Source: Emticicia agri (lineage in GTDB: Bacteria > Bacteroidota > Bacteroidia > Cytophagales > Spirosomataceae). From it: a DNA stretch of 35,596 nt. Below are positions 17,632 through 25,965 of the stretch, in pieces. The notes below the pieces were generated by a model, which searched no databases, was not told the origin of the DNA, and saw only the letters and a list, made by a program, of their open reading frames with translations. The first letter of the stretch is position 1, and each line of letters opens with the position of its first letter. The DNA is taken from positions 1 to 35,596 of the forward strand of contig CAMAQF010000042.1 of NCBI GenBank assembly GCA_945860265.1, read 5' to 3'. Made by a program: the position numbers and the translations under genes.

Positions 17632-19872
17632 ATGACCAATAAAGAATTGGATTTGACAGAAAATGCCACTGATGCTACTGCTAATGAAGAAACACCTTCG
17701 ACAAAAGTAGGAAATTCTACAGAAAATGTAGACCACAAAACAATTGAGGAAACAGTCAAAGATAATATGAACGAGCCAAAAGACACAATTGAAAACGCAA
17801 CTGAAAATTCGGTTGGAGAAACAGTAAATAACGTTGAGGATACAACAACAGAAACACTTGAGGCACCTACGGAAGTTTCAAGAGATACCGTTGTAGAGGT
17901 AGAAAGTGTGGCGTCGGAAATAACGGAAACTGTAGAAAATATCATTGAAGAAATAGCAATAGCCGAGGCAACTCCCGCCAATGATGAACCAATTGCAATT
18001 GCTCAAAGCCAAGATATAATTGCTGCAAATGAGCCGCTGGCAATCGAAGCAGATTCAGCCATTGAGCCGATTGAAGAAGTAATAAATGAAGTTACTTCTC
18101 AAGATACTGATTACAGTAGTTTCACCAAAAAAGATTTTGTTGAGCTCGGCGAAAAGCTTTTGGCTTCAATCAAATCAGAGAGCGTGAGCCTATCAGATGT
18201 AAAAAATGCTGATGCCGTGATGCGAGAAATTAAACCAATTTTTGATGACCTAAAAGCTCGTGAAAAATCAGAAGCTCAAAAAAAATATATTGTAGAAAAT
18301 GGCAACAACGAAGGTTTTGAATACAAAAACGATAATTTGGTAATTCGTTTCGAATCAATAAATGCCCAAATCAGAGATGCAAAAAATGGTTTCTTTCAAA
18401 AAATAGAACGTTTGAAGGAAAATTATTTCGAGCGTAAAACCCAATTATTACAACGTCTCCGTGAAGTTGTTGACGAAGAAGAAAAAGGTGGAACAAAAAG
18501 CAACTGGCAGGAATTTAAGAAGATTCAAGAAGACTGGAAAAATGCAGGAAATGTAAACTCTTCGCACAATACTACATTTTGGTCGGCTTTTAATGCATTG
18601 GTTGATCGGTATTTCAGCATTCGCAATATCCAAAACGAGCTTAAAGACCTTGACCGTAAGAAAAACTTCACCGCAAAAGTTGATATCGTAAGAAAAATTG
18701 AAGCGATTTCTCAAGGTATAGAAACAAGTGGATTAAGTAATACAACTTTGCGTCAGGCAAATGATTTATTAGAAGAATATAAACATATCGGTCCGGCCGC
18801 TCGCGAAGCACAAGATGATCTTTGGAAGCGTCTGAAAGTTGCTTTTGATATCATACACAACAAGCGTCGCGAGCAATCGGCACAGACAAATCAGTTACAA
18901 GAAGAAATCTATGCAGCGAAACTTCGTTTGTTAGAAAATCTTAAACCATATATTGAGTTTAATACCGACAGCATTAATGAATGGAACGCCAAAACTAAAG
19001 AGGTAATGGCAGTCCAAGATCAATGGAATTCAATTAAAGGTGCAATGCCTAAAGAAAAAGGCAAAGAAATTAGTCGCGATTTCTGGGGCTTTTTGAAAGC
19101 CTTCTTCCGCAATAAAGGCGATTTCTTTGCTAAATTGGAAGCTCAAAGAGAAGAAAACCTAAAAGCCAAAACTGCTCTTTGTGAACAAGTAGAAACTTTG
19201 GCAGCTTCTGAAGACTTTTCAGCTTCATTTACTGATAGAGTTGTTGAACTTCAAAAAACTTGGAAAACGATTGGACATGTTCCAGAGAAAATGAAAGACA
19301 AAATCTACGAGCGATTCAAAAAAGCTTGCGATGAGTTTTTCAATGGAAAACGTGCCAAAGGGAATGCAGTAGAATTTGAATACGAAGAAAACTTGAAGTT
19401 AAAAATTATTATCTGCGAAGAAATTGAAGCTCTTTCGAAAGCGGGAGATTCTCAGCTTGGCAAGCTTTCTGAGTTTAAAGCTCAATACAATGCCATTGGT
19501 TTTGTACCTCGCAAAGAGATGCAAAATATCCAACGTCGATTTGTGGATGCCATCAATTCATTCGTGAAAGGTGGCACAGGCATTAGTGGTGCAGAGAAAG
19601 AGAAAATGGTACTTCAAAACGAAGTTGAGGTTGTTACTAAAGGCGATAGAGGCGGCTCAAAAGATTTGGACAAAAAAGAAAATGATATTCGTCGCAAAAT
19701 GAAAACTATCGAAGATGATATTCATTTATGGCAAAATAATATCGAGTTCTTTGCTCGTTCTAAAAATGCAACTTCGGTTCGTTCCGAGTACGAAACCAAG
19801 ATTAAAGGAGCAGAAAAAGAATTAGCTGAGCTGAAACAAAAAATAAAAATTATCATCGCCGCTGGCGAGTAA
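17632..19872 (+). CDS. DUF349 helical-repeat protein with a long acidic N-terminus
   Basis: The 746-residue cytosolic protein has two parts. Residues 1 to about 160 are low-complexity, rich in Glu, Thr, Val, Asn and Ala and lacking Cys and Trp, so likely disordered. From about residue 165 on it is almost entirely helical, with at least four or five DUF349 units, each with a conserved Trp/aromatic and an 'F..A.D.FF..K' end: WQEFKKIQEDWKNAGNV, VQDQWNSIKGAMP, LQKTWKTIGHVPEKMKDKIY, FKKACDEFFNGKR and AQYNAIGFVPRKEMQNIQ. The last 60 residues are a coiled coil. DUF349 proteins are widespread in Bacteroidota and their role is not established. Start ATG 17632; TACATTTG at 17590-17597 may be the -7 box, though no -33 element fits. 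It ends at a strong terminator. Confidence 0.9.
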   Translation: MTNKELDLTENATDATANEETPSTKVGNSTENVDHKTIEETVKDNMNEPKDTIENATENSVGETVNNVEDTTTETLEAPTEVSRDTVVEVESVASEITETVENIIEEIAIAEATPANDEPIAIAQSQDIIAANEPLAIEADSAIEPIEEVINEVTSQDTDYSSFTKKDFVELGEKLLASIKSESVSLSDVKNADAVMREIKPIFDDLKAREKSEAQKKYIVENGNNEGFEYKNDNLVIRFESINAQIRDAKNGFFQKIERLKENYFERKTQLLQRLREVVDEEEKGGTKSNWQEFKKIQEDWKNAGNVNSSHNTTFWSAFNALVDRYFSIRNIQNELKDLDRKKNFTAKVDIVRKIEAISQGIETSGLSNTTLRQANDLLEEYKHIGPAAREAQDDLWKRLKVAFDIIHNKRREQSAQTNQLQEEIYAAKLRLLENLKPYIEFNTDSINEWNAKTKEVMAVQDQWNSIKGAMPKEKGKEISRDFWGFLKAFFRNKGDFFAKLEAQREENLKAKTALCEQVETLAASEDFSASFTDRVVELQKTWKTIGHVPEKMKDKIYERFKKACDEFFNGKRAKGNAVEFEYEENLKLKIIICEEIEALSKAGDSQLGKLSEFKAQYNAIGFVPRKEMQNIQRRFVDAINSFVKGGTGISGAEKEKMVLQNEVEVVTKGDRGGSKDLDKKENDIRRKMKTIEDDIHLWQNNIEFFARSKNATSVRSEYETKIKGAEKELAELKQKIKIIIAAGE

Positions 19873-19879
19873 TCAATAC

Positions 19880-19918
19880 AAAAAATAGAGTTATCAATTG
19901 ATACCTCTATTTTTTTTT
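19880..19918 (+). terminator. Intrinsic terminator of the DUF349 gene
   Basis: An 11-bp stem AAAAAATAGAG/CTCTATTTTTT (from 19880 and from 19905) flanks a 14-nt loop that contains the small palindrome ATCAATTGAT, and the T run continues to 19918. Confidence 0.8.
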
Positions 19919-20000
19919 AATATATTTCTCTTTTAAATCACTGACTTCCAAATACTTATCGTTTAAAGAAAAAAATATGCAAAAAAAGTTCACCAATCAC

Positions 20001-20031
20001 TTGCGTAATATCTAATATAACACTAATTTTG
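20001..20031 (+). promoter_or_regulatory. Bacteroidota-type promoter of tRNA-Thr
   Basis: TTG (20001-20003), a 20-bp spacer and TAATTTTG (20024-20031) give a full match to the consensus. Transcription would start near 20038, leaving a 5' leader of about 45 nt before the tRNA. Confidence 0.75.
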
Positions 20032-20082
20032 TACCACAATAGCAGTAAGTAGAATGATATTTGCTTTATTTGTGCATTAAAT

Positions 20083-20155
20083 GCCTCCATAGCTCAGCTG
20101 ATAGAGCAACTGACTTGTAATCAGTAGGTCGTTGGTTTGATCCCGACTGGAGGCT
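20083..20155 (+). tRNA. tRNA-Thr (UGU anticodon)
   Basis: The 73-nt cloverleaf is complete: acceptor GCCTCCA/TGGAGGC with discriminator T, D arm GCTC-AGCTGATA-GAGC, anticodon arm ACTGA-CTTGTAA-TCAGT (anticodon TGT, reads ACA), variable loop AGGTC, and T arm GTTGG-TTTGATC-CCGAC with one G-T pair. CCA is not encoded. It is followed by a hairpin terminator and by three tandem copies of its own 3' part. Confidence 0.95.
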
Positions 20156-20161
20156 CTCAAT

Positions 20162-20194
20162 ATAAAGGATTTTTAAGAAATTGAAATCCTTTAT
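20162..20194 (+). terminator. Hairpin after tRNA-Thr, first of the hairpin series
   Basis: ATAAAGGATTT (20162-20172) pairs with AAATCCTTTAT (20184-20194). The same hairpin, with a longer 14-bp stem, recurs in each downstream repeat unit. It is followed by mixed sequence rather than a long T run. Confidence 0.65.
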
Positions 20195-20216
20195 ACATTT
20201 AAACCATTTTGATTCT

Positions 20217-20336
20217 GACTTGTAATCAGTAGGTCGTTGCGGGGTCGCCCGTGAGGTTTGATCCCGAATGGAGGCTCTCAATATAAAGGATTTCAAGAAA
20301 TTGAAATCCTTTATACATTTAAACCATTTTGATTCT
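20217..20336 (+). repeat. Tandem tRNA-Thr-derived unit 1 (120 bp)
   Basis: It contains the tRNA-Thr sequence from GACTTGTAATCAG to the 3' end, with a 16-bp insertion CGGGGTCGCCCGTGAG splitting the T arm and CCGAC changed to CCGAA. It then has a hairpin with a 14-bp stem (20283-20296 with 20301-20314) and a GAAA loop, and a linker where the 5' half of the tRNA should be. It cannot fold as a tRNA. Confidence 0.9.
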
Positions 20337-20456
20337 GGCTTGTAATTAGTAGATCGTTGCGGGGTCGCCCGTGAGGTTTGATCCCGAATGGAGGCTCTCA
20401 ACATAAAGGATTTCAAGAAATTGAAATCCTTTATACATTTAAACCATTTTGATTCT
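20337..20456 (+). repeat. Tandem tRNA-Thr-derived unit 2 (120 bp)
   Basis: Exactly 120 bp in phase with unit 1. In the anticodon stem GA...TC has become GG...TT, so the pairs A-T and G-C are now G-T wobbles rather than mismatches. The insertion and the GAAA hairpin (20403-20434) are identical to unit 1. Confidence 0.9.
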
Positions 20457-20554
20457 GGCTTGTAATTAGTAGGTAGTTGCGGGGTCGCCCGTGCGGTTTG
20501 ATCCCGAATGGAGGCTCTAAATATAAAGGATTTCAAGAAATTGAAATCCTTTAT
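20457..20554 (+). repeat. Tandem tRNA-Thr-derived unit 3 (truncated after the hairpin)
   Basis: In phase with units 1 and 2, with the same anticodon-stem changes as unit 2, GTAGTTG in place of GTCGTTG, and one change in the insertion (GTGCG). The hairpin (20523-20554) is perfect, and homology ends immediately after it. Confidence 0.9.
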
Positions 20555-20753
20555 CTTACGGTTTTATAAGTCCTCTCTTTTTTTTTCAGTTAGATTACTA
20601 GTAATAAAGCGTACTAATTGGAACATTCGTCTGTAAAGAAACGGATTCAATATCAGATTGTAACATTTAATGAAGAACAAAAGCTTTGAAATAATTACAA
20701 TGATTCTCATGGAATGAATGCATAAAACAATCTCAATTACAAACTATAATCTT

Positions 20754-23700
20754 CTAATTACAACCTCCAATTTCTGCTTTAAAAAACACCCCCAAATCAG
20801 CCTTAAAACCAGGATTAAGTAAAATACTTTTTGCCTGATAAATAGCTCTTGTGCCTATTCCTGTTACCTTATTGGTTGCCATAATATTCGCATTAGGCGA
20901 GGAGTTAATAACTGTTGCTGAAGCTAGTTTAGTAATATTACCACTTGCAATATCATCAACTGTACTAAGCAAAGTTAATATTGATGGGCAAATTGAAATT
21001 GTTACTAAGGCTGCTGTCCGAGTAGCACTGGTACAACTGCTAATCGTACAATTAGCATAATAAGTAGTATTTACAGTCAATGCCGAGCTTATAAAAGTAG
21101 CTCCAGTCAGTAAAATATCTGACCCTGTTACTGAGTCAAACCAATTTACTGTTCCCAAACAGCCAGTGGCTGTTAGCTCAGCTCTTTCTCCAGACAGAAT
21201 TGTTAAACCAGCTACTGTTGGATCAGAAGGTATATTTACAATTGTGGCAATGGCGGATACTGTTGATGCACTCGTACAACCGCTTACTGTACAATCTACA
21301 TAATAAGTAGTCGTTGATGAAATACTTGGTGTTGTAAAAGCTGACATTGTACCTAAACTTACTCCCCCCTGTTGAAGCAGAATACCAGTTATATGTGCCT
21401 GCACAATCTGTCGCTGATAATGATACTGTTCCTGTGCCACATCGACTGCCAGCAGTAGTTATTGGAAGTACCGGCAATGAAGCACAAGTTACAGTAAGTA
21501 ATCTATTATTATTACTTAAATATAAGCAATTTGTCCCACTCATAATTGCTGCTAATGTTTGCCCTACAAATGTTGATGAATTTAAAGTGTTATCATAAGA
21601 AATACCATAAACAATATAATTATCAGGAGTAAGCGATGTGAAATTGCCGGTAAAATTTATCGCTTTAACAAGATTATCTGTTTTACTAATGGCTGCATAA
21701 GTGTATGCTATAGCAGAAGGAGTAGAGAGTTTTTCAAAAACATCACCAGCACCTGAAAACCCAATTGAGTATGTTGCTGGATATGTTGCTAGATTCGCAA
21801 AATTACAAATGTAAAGGTAATAATCCGTACATTCATTCAATGTAAGAGTCATTGATAAAGAAGAAGAAATTGAACCACCACTCAAATAAGTATTTCCTAC
21901 TAGAAAATTATTACATGCTAAGGAATTATTGGCACTATGAACTGCCATAACCAAAAAACCACCTGTTAAATTTCTCAGTGTATATGAGCCTGTTTTACTC
22001 ACACGAAACTCTAAAGCTGTTGTATAATAATTAGATGAAATTTGAGTGCAAGTTGTATACGAACCATCAGTATAACCTATTACTGGCGAAATGGCACTGC
22101 CAGTAATTATCATTGATTTAGATAATAAAGGTGAACTTATTTTTGGGGCAACTGATAACGATAAATTCAATAACGCTGAGCCTTGTGCAGCCGAAAGATC
22201 TGATGATGGGCAAAGATAACTTGAGTAAGCCTCGCATGACGAAGTAATTGTAAAATTCGCATCCGAAACATCAAAAAAAGTAGCATTTTCATTCAAATTA
22301 GCTACTATTTTGATTCTACTTTGGGTAGAAGCAGGCACATTGGGCAACGTAACTACTTGGCTTCCATCATTTGGAGTATTTGTAGCTAAAATGTACGGAA
22401 AAGAATTCCCGCCATCTATCGAAAGTAATATATAAATATTTGCAGCTAAAGCATTTGTTCAATTAACATTCCAAGTAACAGTTTGACTGCTTAAAGCTGC
22501 TAAACTTTCTCCACCATTTGGAAAAGTTTCGATAAAAGGTCCATTTGAACTTACCGTAATAGCCAAATCATCTGAATCTACACCACCACCGCCTGTTTTA
22601 TTATCTCGAACAGTAAATCTAAAATTCATTGTTCGGGCAACTTGTGGCAAATCTTCGCCTTCGTTGTCAGCAGGATTATTGGCATTGGCCAAAATATATG
22701 CCAATTTTGGAAACGTACGAGAAGTAGTAGAGCTAGATTGCTCGCTTTTAAATAAAGGTGCAGTTGTACTATTCACTGCTGTAAATCCTCCTATTCCGGT
22801 GATTGAACTACCAAAAGCACCTTTGTCGTTTTCTGTTGCCAAATCATATTGCTCCCAAGTATAGGTCATAGCATCACCATTGGCATCTGTCGCTGCTCCC
22901 GATAAAGAAAAAGGTGTTCCTTTCGGAATTGTTATATCAGCCCCTGCATTGGCAACAGGAGGTGTGTTTCCTGTGGCTGTCGAAGTAATACAAGTTCCAG
23001 AAGAACCATTGACCGCATTAAAAATAAATTCTAAGGATTTCGTATTGAAATATTGCAATCCATTGCTTCCCGACAAAGTATAATTCGTAGGATTGACACA
23101 ATTATTTTTATAACTCATTAATGTTGAACCACTTCCTGGCTCAATTGCTGAGGTAGAAGACCAACCATTTAAACAAAAAGTAGGGCTGCCCAAAGTTCCC
23201 CCAATGGCATTATAAGTATGAGGAGCAGAAAATTGATGCCCTACTTCATGGGCAAAAATACTTACAATCAACGAAACTGGAGAATCATAAGTCCATTGCG
23301 TAAATGCTCGTGATTTTAATGCATCATTACAAGGATATGGTCCAGCCACACCAATTGTACTATATGAACCACCACCTAAATCTGCTAAAGTATTAAATGT
23401 ATGCCCAATTCCATAAGCATTATAAGGCAAAAGATTACTGGTATTCATTGCTGTAAAACTTGCTTGGCATTCATTAGCACCAATTGTACTAAAAGGGTCA
23501 GTCTGAGCAGATGAAAAAATAATTGAAAAATCAGTTGTTTTAGATGCCAAAACAAAAGTCATAGATGCCTCCAGTTCATAAATCAAATTGGTAGCATTGG
23601 TAATTGAAACAATTTTTGCAAGCGTATTTGCCTGTGAGCCATAAAATGCAGTCATTTCACCTGTAGCGGCAGCAGCAAGTGTATATCTCCTTAATTGGGT

Positions 23701-24207
23701 TCCTACTGGAAAAGGTGCAACATTTAATATTCGACCATTTTTAACTGGTTCAAAGTCTTTTTCCTCAACTCCACAACGTATTTCAGTTTTATCGGCAGGT
23801 AAATCTTGGTTTGTATAAATACGATATAAATCTTTTGAAATATCTATTGGCTCAATAAAAAAATAACCTTCTGGCGTGTGCATAATTCCTTCAACTTTAT
23901 CGCCCATAATAGTCAATTTCATTTTAACTTTTCCATCATTTGAAATGGCATCAAAAGTTTGTACCGATGTTATTTTATTAGAAGAAATTAAAGTTTCATC
24001 AAAAATAAAACTGTCCAATGTTCCATTAGGTAAGGGGAATTTGGCAGTAATTTTAAGGGATAAGCCATTTGTCTGTGACGATTTTGACAAAGTATTTTTA
24101 AAATCTTTCAAACTAAATGAAATATTTCTTCCTATTGAACCTACTGATTGTGAAAATACTACTAAAGGCATTATACTAATTAAATAGAAAAGTATTTGTT
24201 TTTTCAT
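20754..24207 (-). pseudogene. Secreted metzincin-type metalloprotease, disrupted by a nonsense codon and a frameshift
   Basis: From the ATG at 24207 the frame encodes a signal peptide (MKKQILFYLISIMPLVVFSQ), a propeptide-like region, and a protease domain with the zinc site HEVGHQFSAPH (H320-H330) and a Met-turn region STLMSYKNNC. A PKD/cadherin-like domain follows (NTPPVANAGADITIPKGTPF). A TGA at 22459-22461 interrupts it, but the same frame resumes with [17 protein letters not shown] and runs on through further beta domains to about 21365. There a run of six G on the minus strand (21364-21369 on plus) shifts the frame; five G would join STGG to [16 protein letters not shown]. The C-terminus (NPGFKADLGVFFKAEIGGC) resembles the '3-coathanger' end module of Cytophagales secreted proteins (name from memory). 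Repaired, the protein would have about 1150 residues. As it stands only the 582-residue N-terminal part including the protease could be made, without its C-terminal module. Confidence 0.88.
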
Positions 24208-24449
24208 ATAGGTAAATTTTGTGATTTGTTAAAAAGGCAATAAAATGAGAGTCTTTGTAACCTTGATTGAATAAGAAGTAAATGAAAATAAAATTTCAAG
24301 AATTTACGGCAAAGGACGACCTACAATTTCTAATCGAAAGTTATTGAGCCTGTGAAAGTATTTTCTAAACTGTGGCAAATCAATTTTGAGCTAGTTTTAA
24401 GTTTTAGATTTTTAAACCAAAACTTAAAATCGTCATTTATAAAACTATC

Positions 24450-24625
24450 AACCAAAATAATATAAATTTCTTAAAGAATCTCTTTCCAACTAAAAAAAGT
24501 TGAATTTGAGTAGTTGAAAAAGCACTTATGATAGTTTCTAGAAATTCTTTTAAACCATCAATGCAAGCGATAAATATGTCATTTACTCTTCTCTATCTTA
24601 AAACTACTAGAACTGAGAGCCGCTT
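24450..24625 (-). pseudogene. IS256-family transposase remnant
   Basis: The minus strand reads RLSVLVVLR, a stop, RRVNDIFIACIDGLKEFLET and IISAFSTTQIQLFLV, then after a frame shift RDSLRNLYYF. This matches the order of the IS256 transposase core (W-LSVL-DL, GVKDILIACIDGLKGF, FPKTQIQLCIVHQIRNSLKY), including the Asp of the CxDGL motif that is the second catalytic acid. Only about 55 codons survive, with at least one stop and one shift. No terminal inverted repeats were found. Confidence 0.7.
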
Positions 24626-24745
24626 CGAAACTTAGCTGATTCACTTTCGGTTAAATAAACAACTAAGTTTTTTATCGTGCAAAGTTATGAGTAATAAATA
24701 TCAAGTATACGAGTAATAACCTTTACAGCTACTCAAACTTTATTT

Positions 24746-24820
24746 GGGGTCGCCTATACAATTTGATTCCGAATGAAAGCTGTGAATAAAAAGGATTTTT
24801 AGAAATTGAAATCCTTTATT
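24746..24820 (+). repeat. Diverged copy of the tRNA-Thr-derived unit
   Basis: It starts with GGGGTCGCC, the core of the 16-bp insertion, continues with TTTGATTCCGAATG (units: TTTGATCCCGAATG), and ends with the same AAGGATTT...AAATCCTTTAT hairpin. The 5' part of the unit is not recognisable. It is 4.2 kb from the array and lies 40 bp upstream of the aminopeptidase gene. Confidence 0.75.
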
Positions 24821-24859
24821 ACTTTTATAGGTTATTCATCAAACTACTGCGATTAAAGC

Positions 24860-25936
24860 ATGAAACAAAGATTTTTAAAAATACTTAAATATTCTTTAGT
24901 AGGCTTATTTATGGCTTTTACACTTTTTATTGCTTTTAATCAGGATTCAAGTGTTTACGCCTGCCGACAAGCGAAAGGGCAGCTAAAAATCATTTTTAAT
25001 ACTCGCACCGTTACTGAAGTTCTAGCAGACAAGACTTTTCCTGATTCATTAAAAAATCGCATTAAATTGATTGAAGAAATCAAACGTTTTGCTGTTGATT
25101 CGCTGGGTTTAAACGCTTCTGATAATTATACGACCTTTTATGACCAACATAAAAAACCAATTTTGTGGGTGATTACTGCCTGCGAGCCTTTTGAATTAAA
25201 AGCAAGAAACTGGAATTTCCCTATTTTGGGTACTTTTAGCTACAAAGGACATTTTGAAAAAGAAATTGCTGACTCAGAACTCAACGAACTAAAAAAGCAA
25301 GGATTTGACACGCAACTAAATGAAGTTTCGGCTTGGAGTACACTTGGATATTTGAAAGACCCAATTTTAAGCTCAATGTTAGAAAAATCGGAAGGCCGTT
25401 TGGCAGCTTTAATAATCCATGAATTAACACATGGTACACTTTTTGTAAAAAACAATTTAGAATTCAACGAAAACCTCGCTGACTTTGTTGGTGATTATGG
25501 AGCGATACGTTTTCTGGAAAGTAAATATGGCAAAAACTCAAAAGCATTGGAACGTTATAATTTCTCAAAAAAATATAACGACGCTTACAGTCAACATTTA
25601 CTGAGAGGTGCCAAAAAACTTGATAGTTTGTATAAAAGTTTCAAAAAAAACATGAATAATCAAGAAAAGTTACGCCATAAAATCGAACTGATTAGTACAA
25701 TTATCAATAAAAGTGATACTTTATTAGCTGGTGAATTTCAAAAAGGATTACTCAGTCGCAAAAAATGGATTTTAAATGGCAATAATTTGCCGAATAATGC
25801 GTACTTCATAGGATATTTAACTTATCAAAGTAAGCAAAGCCAATTCAAAGATGAGTTTGCTAAAAACTTTAGGTATAATTTTTATAATTATTTAACATAT
25901 CTCAAAGATAAATACCCAAGCAGTATTGTTTTCTAA
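24860..25936 (+). CDS. Predicted zinc aminopeptidase (PF10023-like), membrane-anchored
   Basis: The 358-residue protein starts MKQRFLKILKYSLVGLFMAF with one N-terminal membrane segment (about residues 11-26), so the catalytic part is probably periplasmic. The family blocks are clear: AWSTLGYLKDPILSSML (about 158-174), the zinc motif HELTH (187-191) and the third ligand region FNENLADFVG with Glu204. This matches the 'predicted aminopeptidase' family seen in proteobacteria (GWSTLGWF-DP--N and HELAHQ); biochemical function in the family is poorly known. The N-terminal YACRQAKGQLKII is also conserved there. It is followed 29 bp later by a DUF3108 gene on the same strand, probably the same transcript. 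The diverged tRNA-type repeat lies just upstream and may serve as leader or upstream terminator. Confidence 0.85.
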   Translation: MKQRFLKILKYSLVGLFMAFTLFIAFNQDSSVYACRQAKGQLKIIFNTRTVTEVLADKTFPDSLKNRIKLIEEIKRFAVDSLGLNASDNYTTFYDQHKKPILWVITACEPFELKARNWNFPILGTFSYKGHFEKEIADSELNELKKQGFDTQLNEVSAWSTLGYLKDPILSSMLEKSEGRLAALIIHELTHGTLFVKNNLEFNENLADFVGDYGAIRFLESKYGKNSKALERYNFSKKYNDAYSQHLLRGAKKLDSLYKSFKKNMNNQEKLRHKIELISTIINKSDTLLAGEFQKGLLSRKKWILNGNNLPNNAYFIGYLTYQSKQSQFKDEFAKNFRYNFYNYLTYLKDKYPSSIVF

Positions 25937-25965
25937 TTAAAAACATTATTTACAATCAAAAGAGA

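Larger units (their letters stand above)
24208..24859. other. 650-bp spacer with mobile-element debris and a diverged tRNA-derived repeat
   Basis: Next to the protease start is an AT-rich stretch. At about 24325-24475 the minus strand shows open pieces in two frames (FINDDFKFWFKNLKLKTSSK, then DLPQFRKYFHRLNNFRLEIV) with an unknown parent. An 11-bp inverted repeat, TTTTAAGTTTT (24395-24405) with AAAACTTAAAA (24419-24429), lies inside it. Then come the IS256-type remnant and the diverged repeat copy, listed separately. No intact gene is present. Confidence 0.55.

Noticed and set aside
17589..17981. 130-codon minus-strand frame rich in Ser and Val
   Set aside because: It mirrors the low-complexity acidic N-terminus of the DUF349 protein and has no independent support.
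20217..20516. Three additional tRNA-Thr genes
   Set aside because: The 5' acceptor strand, D arm and half of the anticodon stem context are missing, and the T arm carries a 16-bp insertion, so no cloverleaf can form.
20066..20536. A 156-codon minus-strand open frame across the tRNA-Thr and its repeats, encoding a repetitive peptide (SIRDQTSRATPQR...)
   Set aside because: It is antisense to the tRNA and its repeat units. The 120-bp period is a multiple of three, so one open unit stays open in all copies. No start context or family supports translation.
20083..20554. CRISPR-like array
   Set aside because: The repeats are contiguous with a 120-bp period, contain tRNA sequence and have no unique spacers; no cas genes are present.
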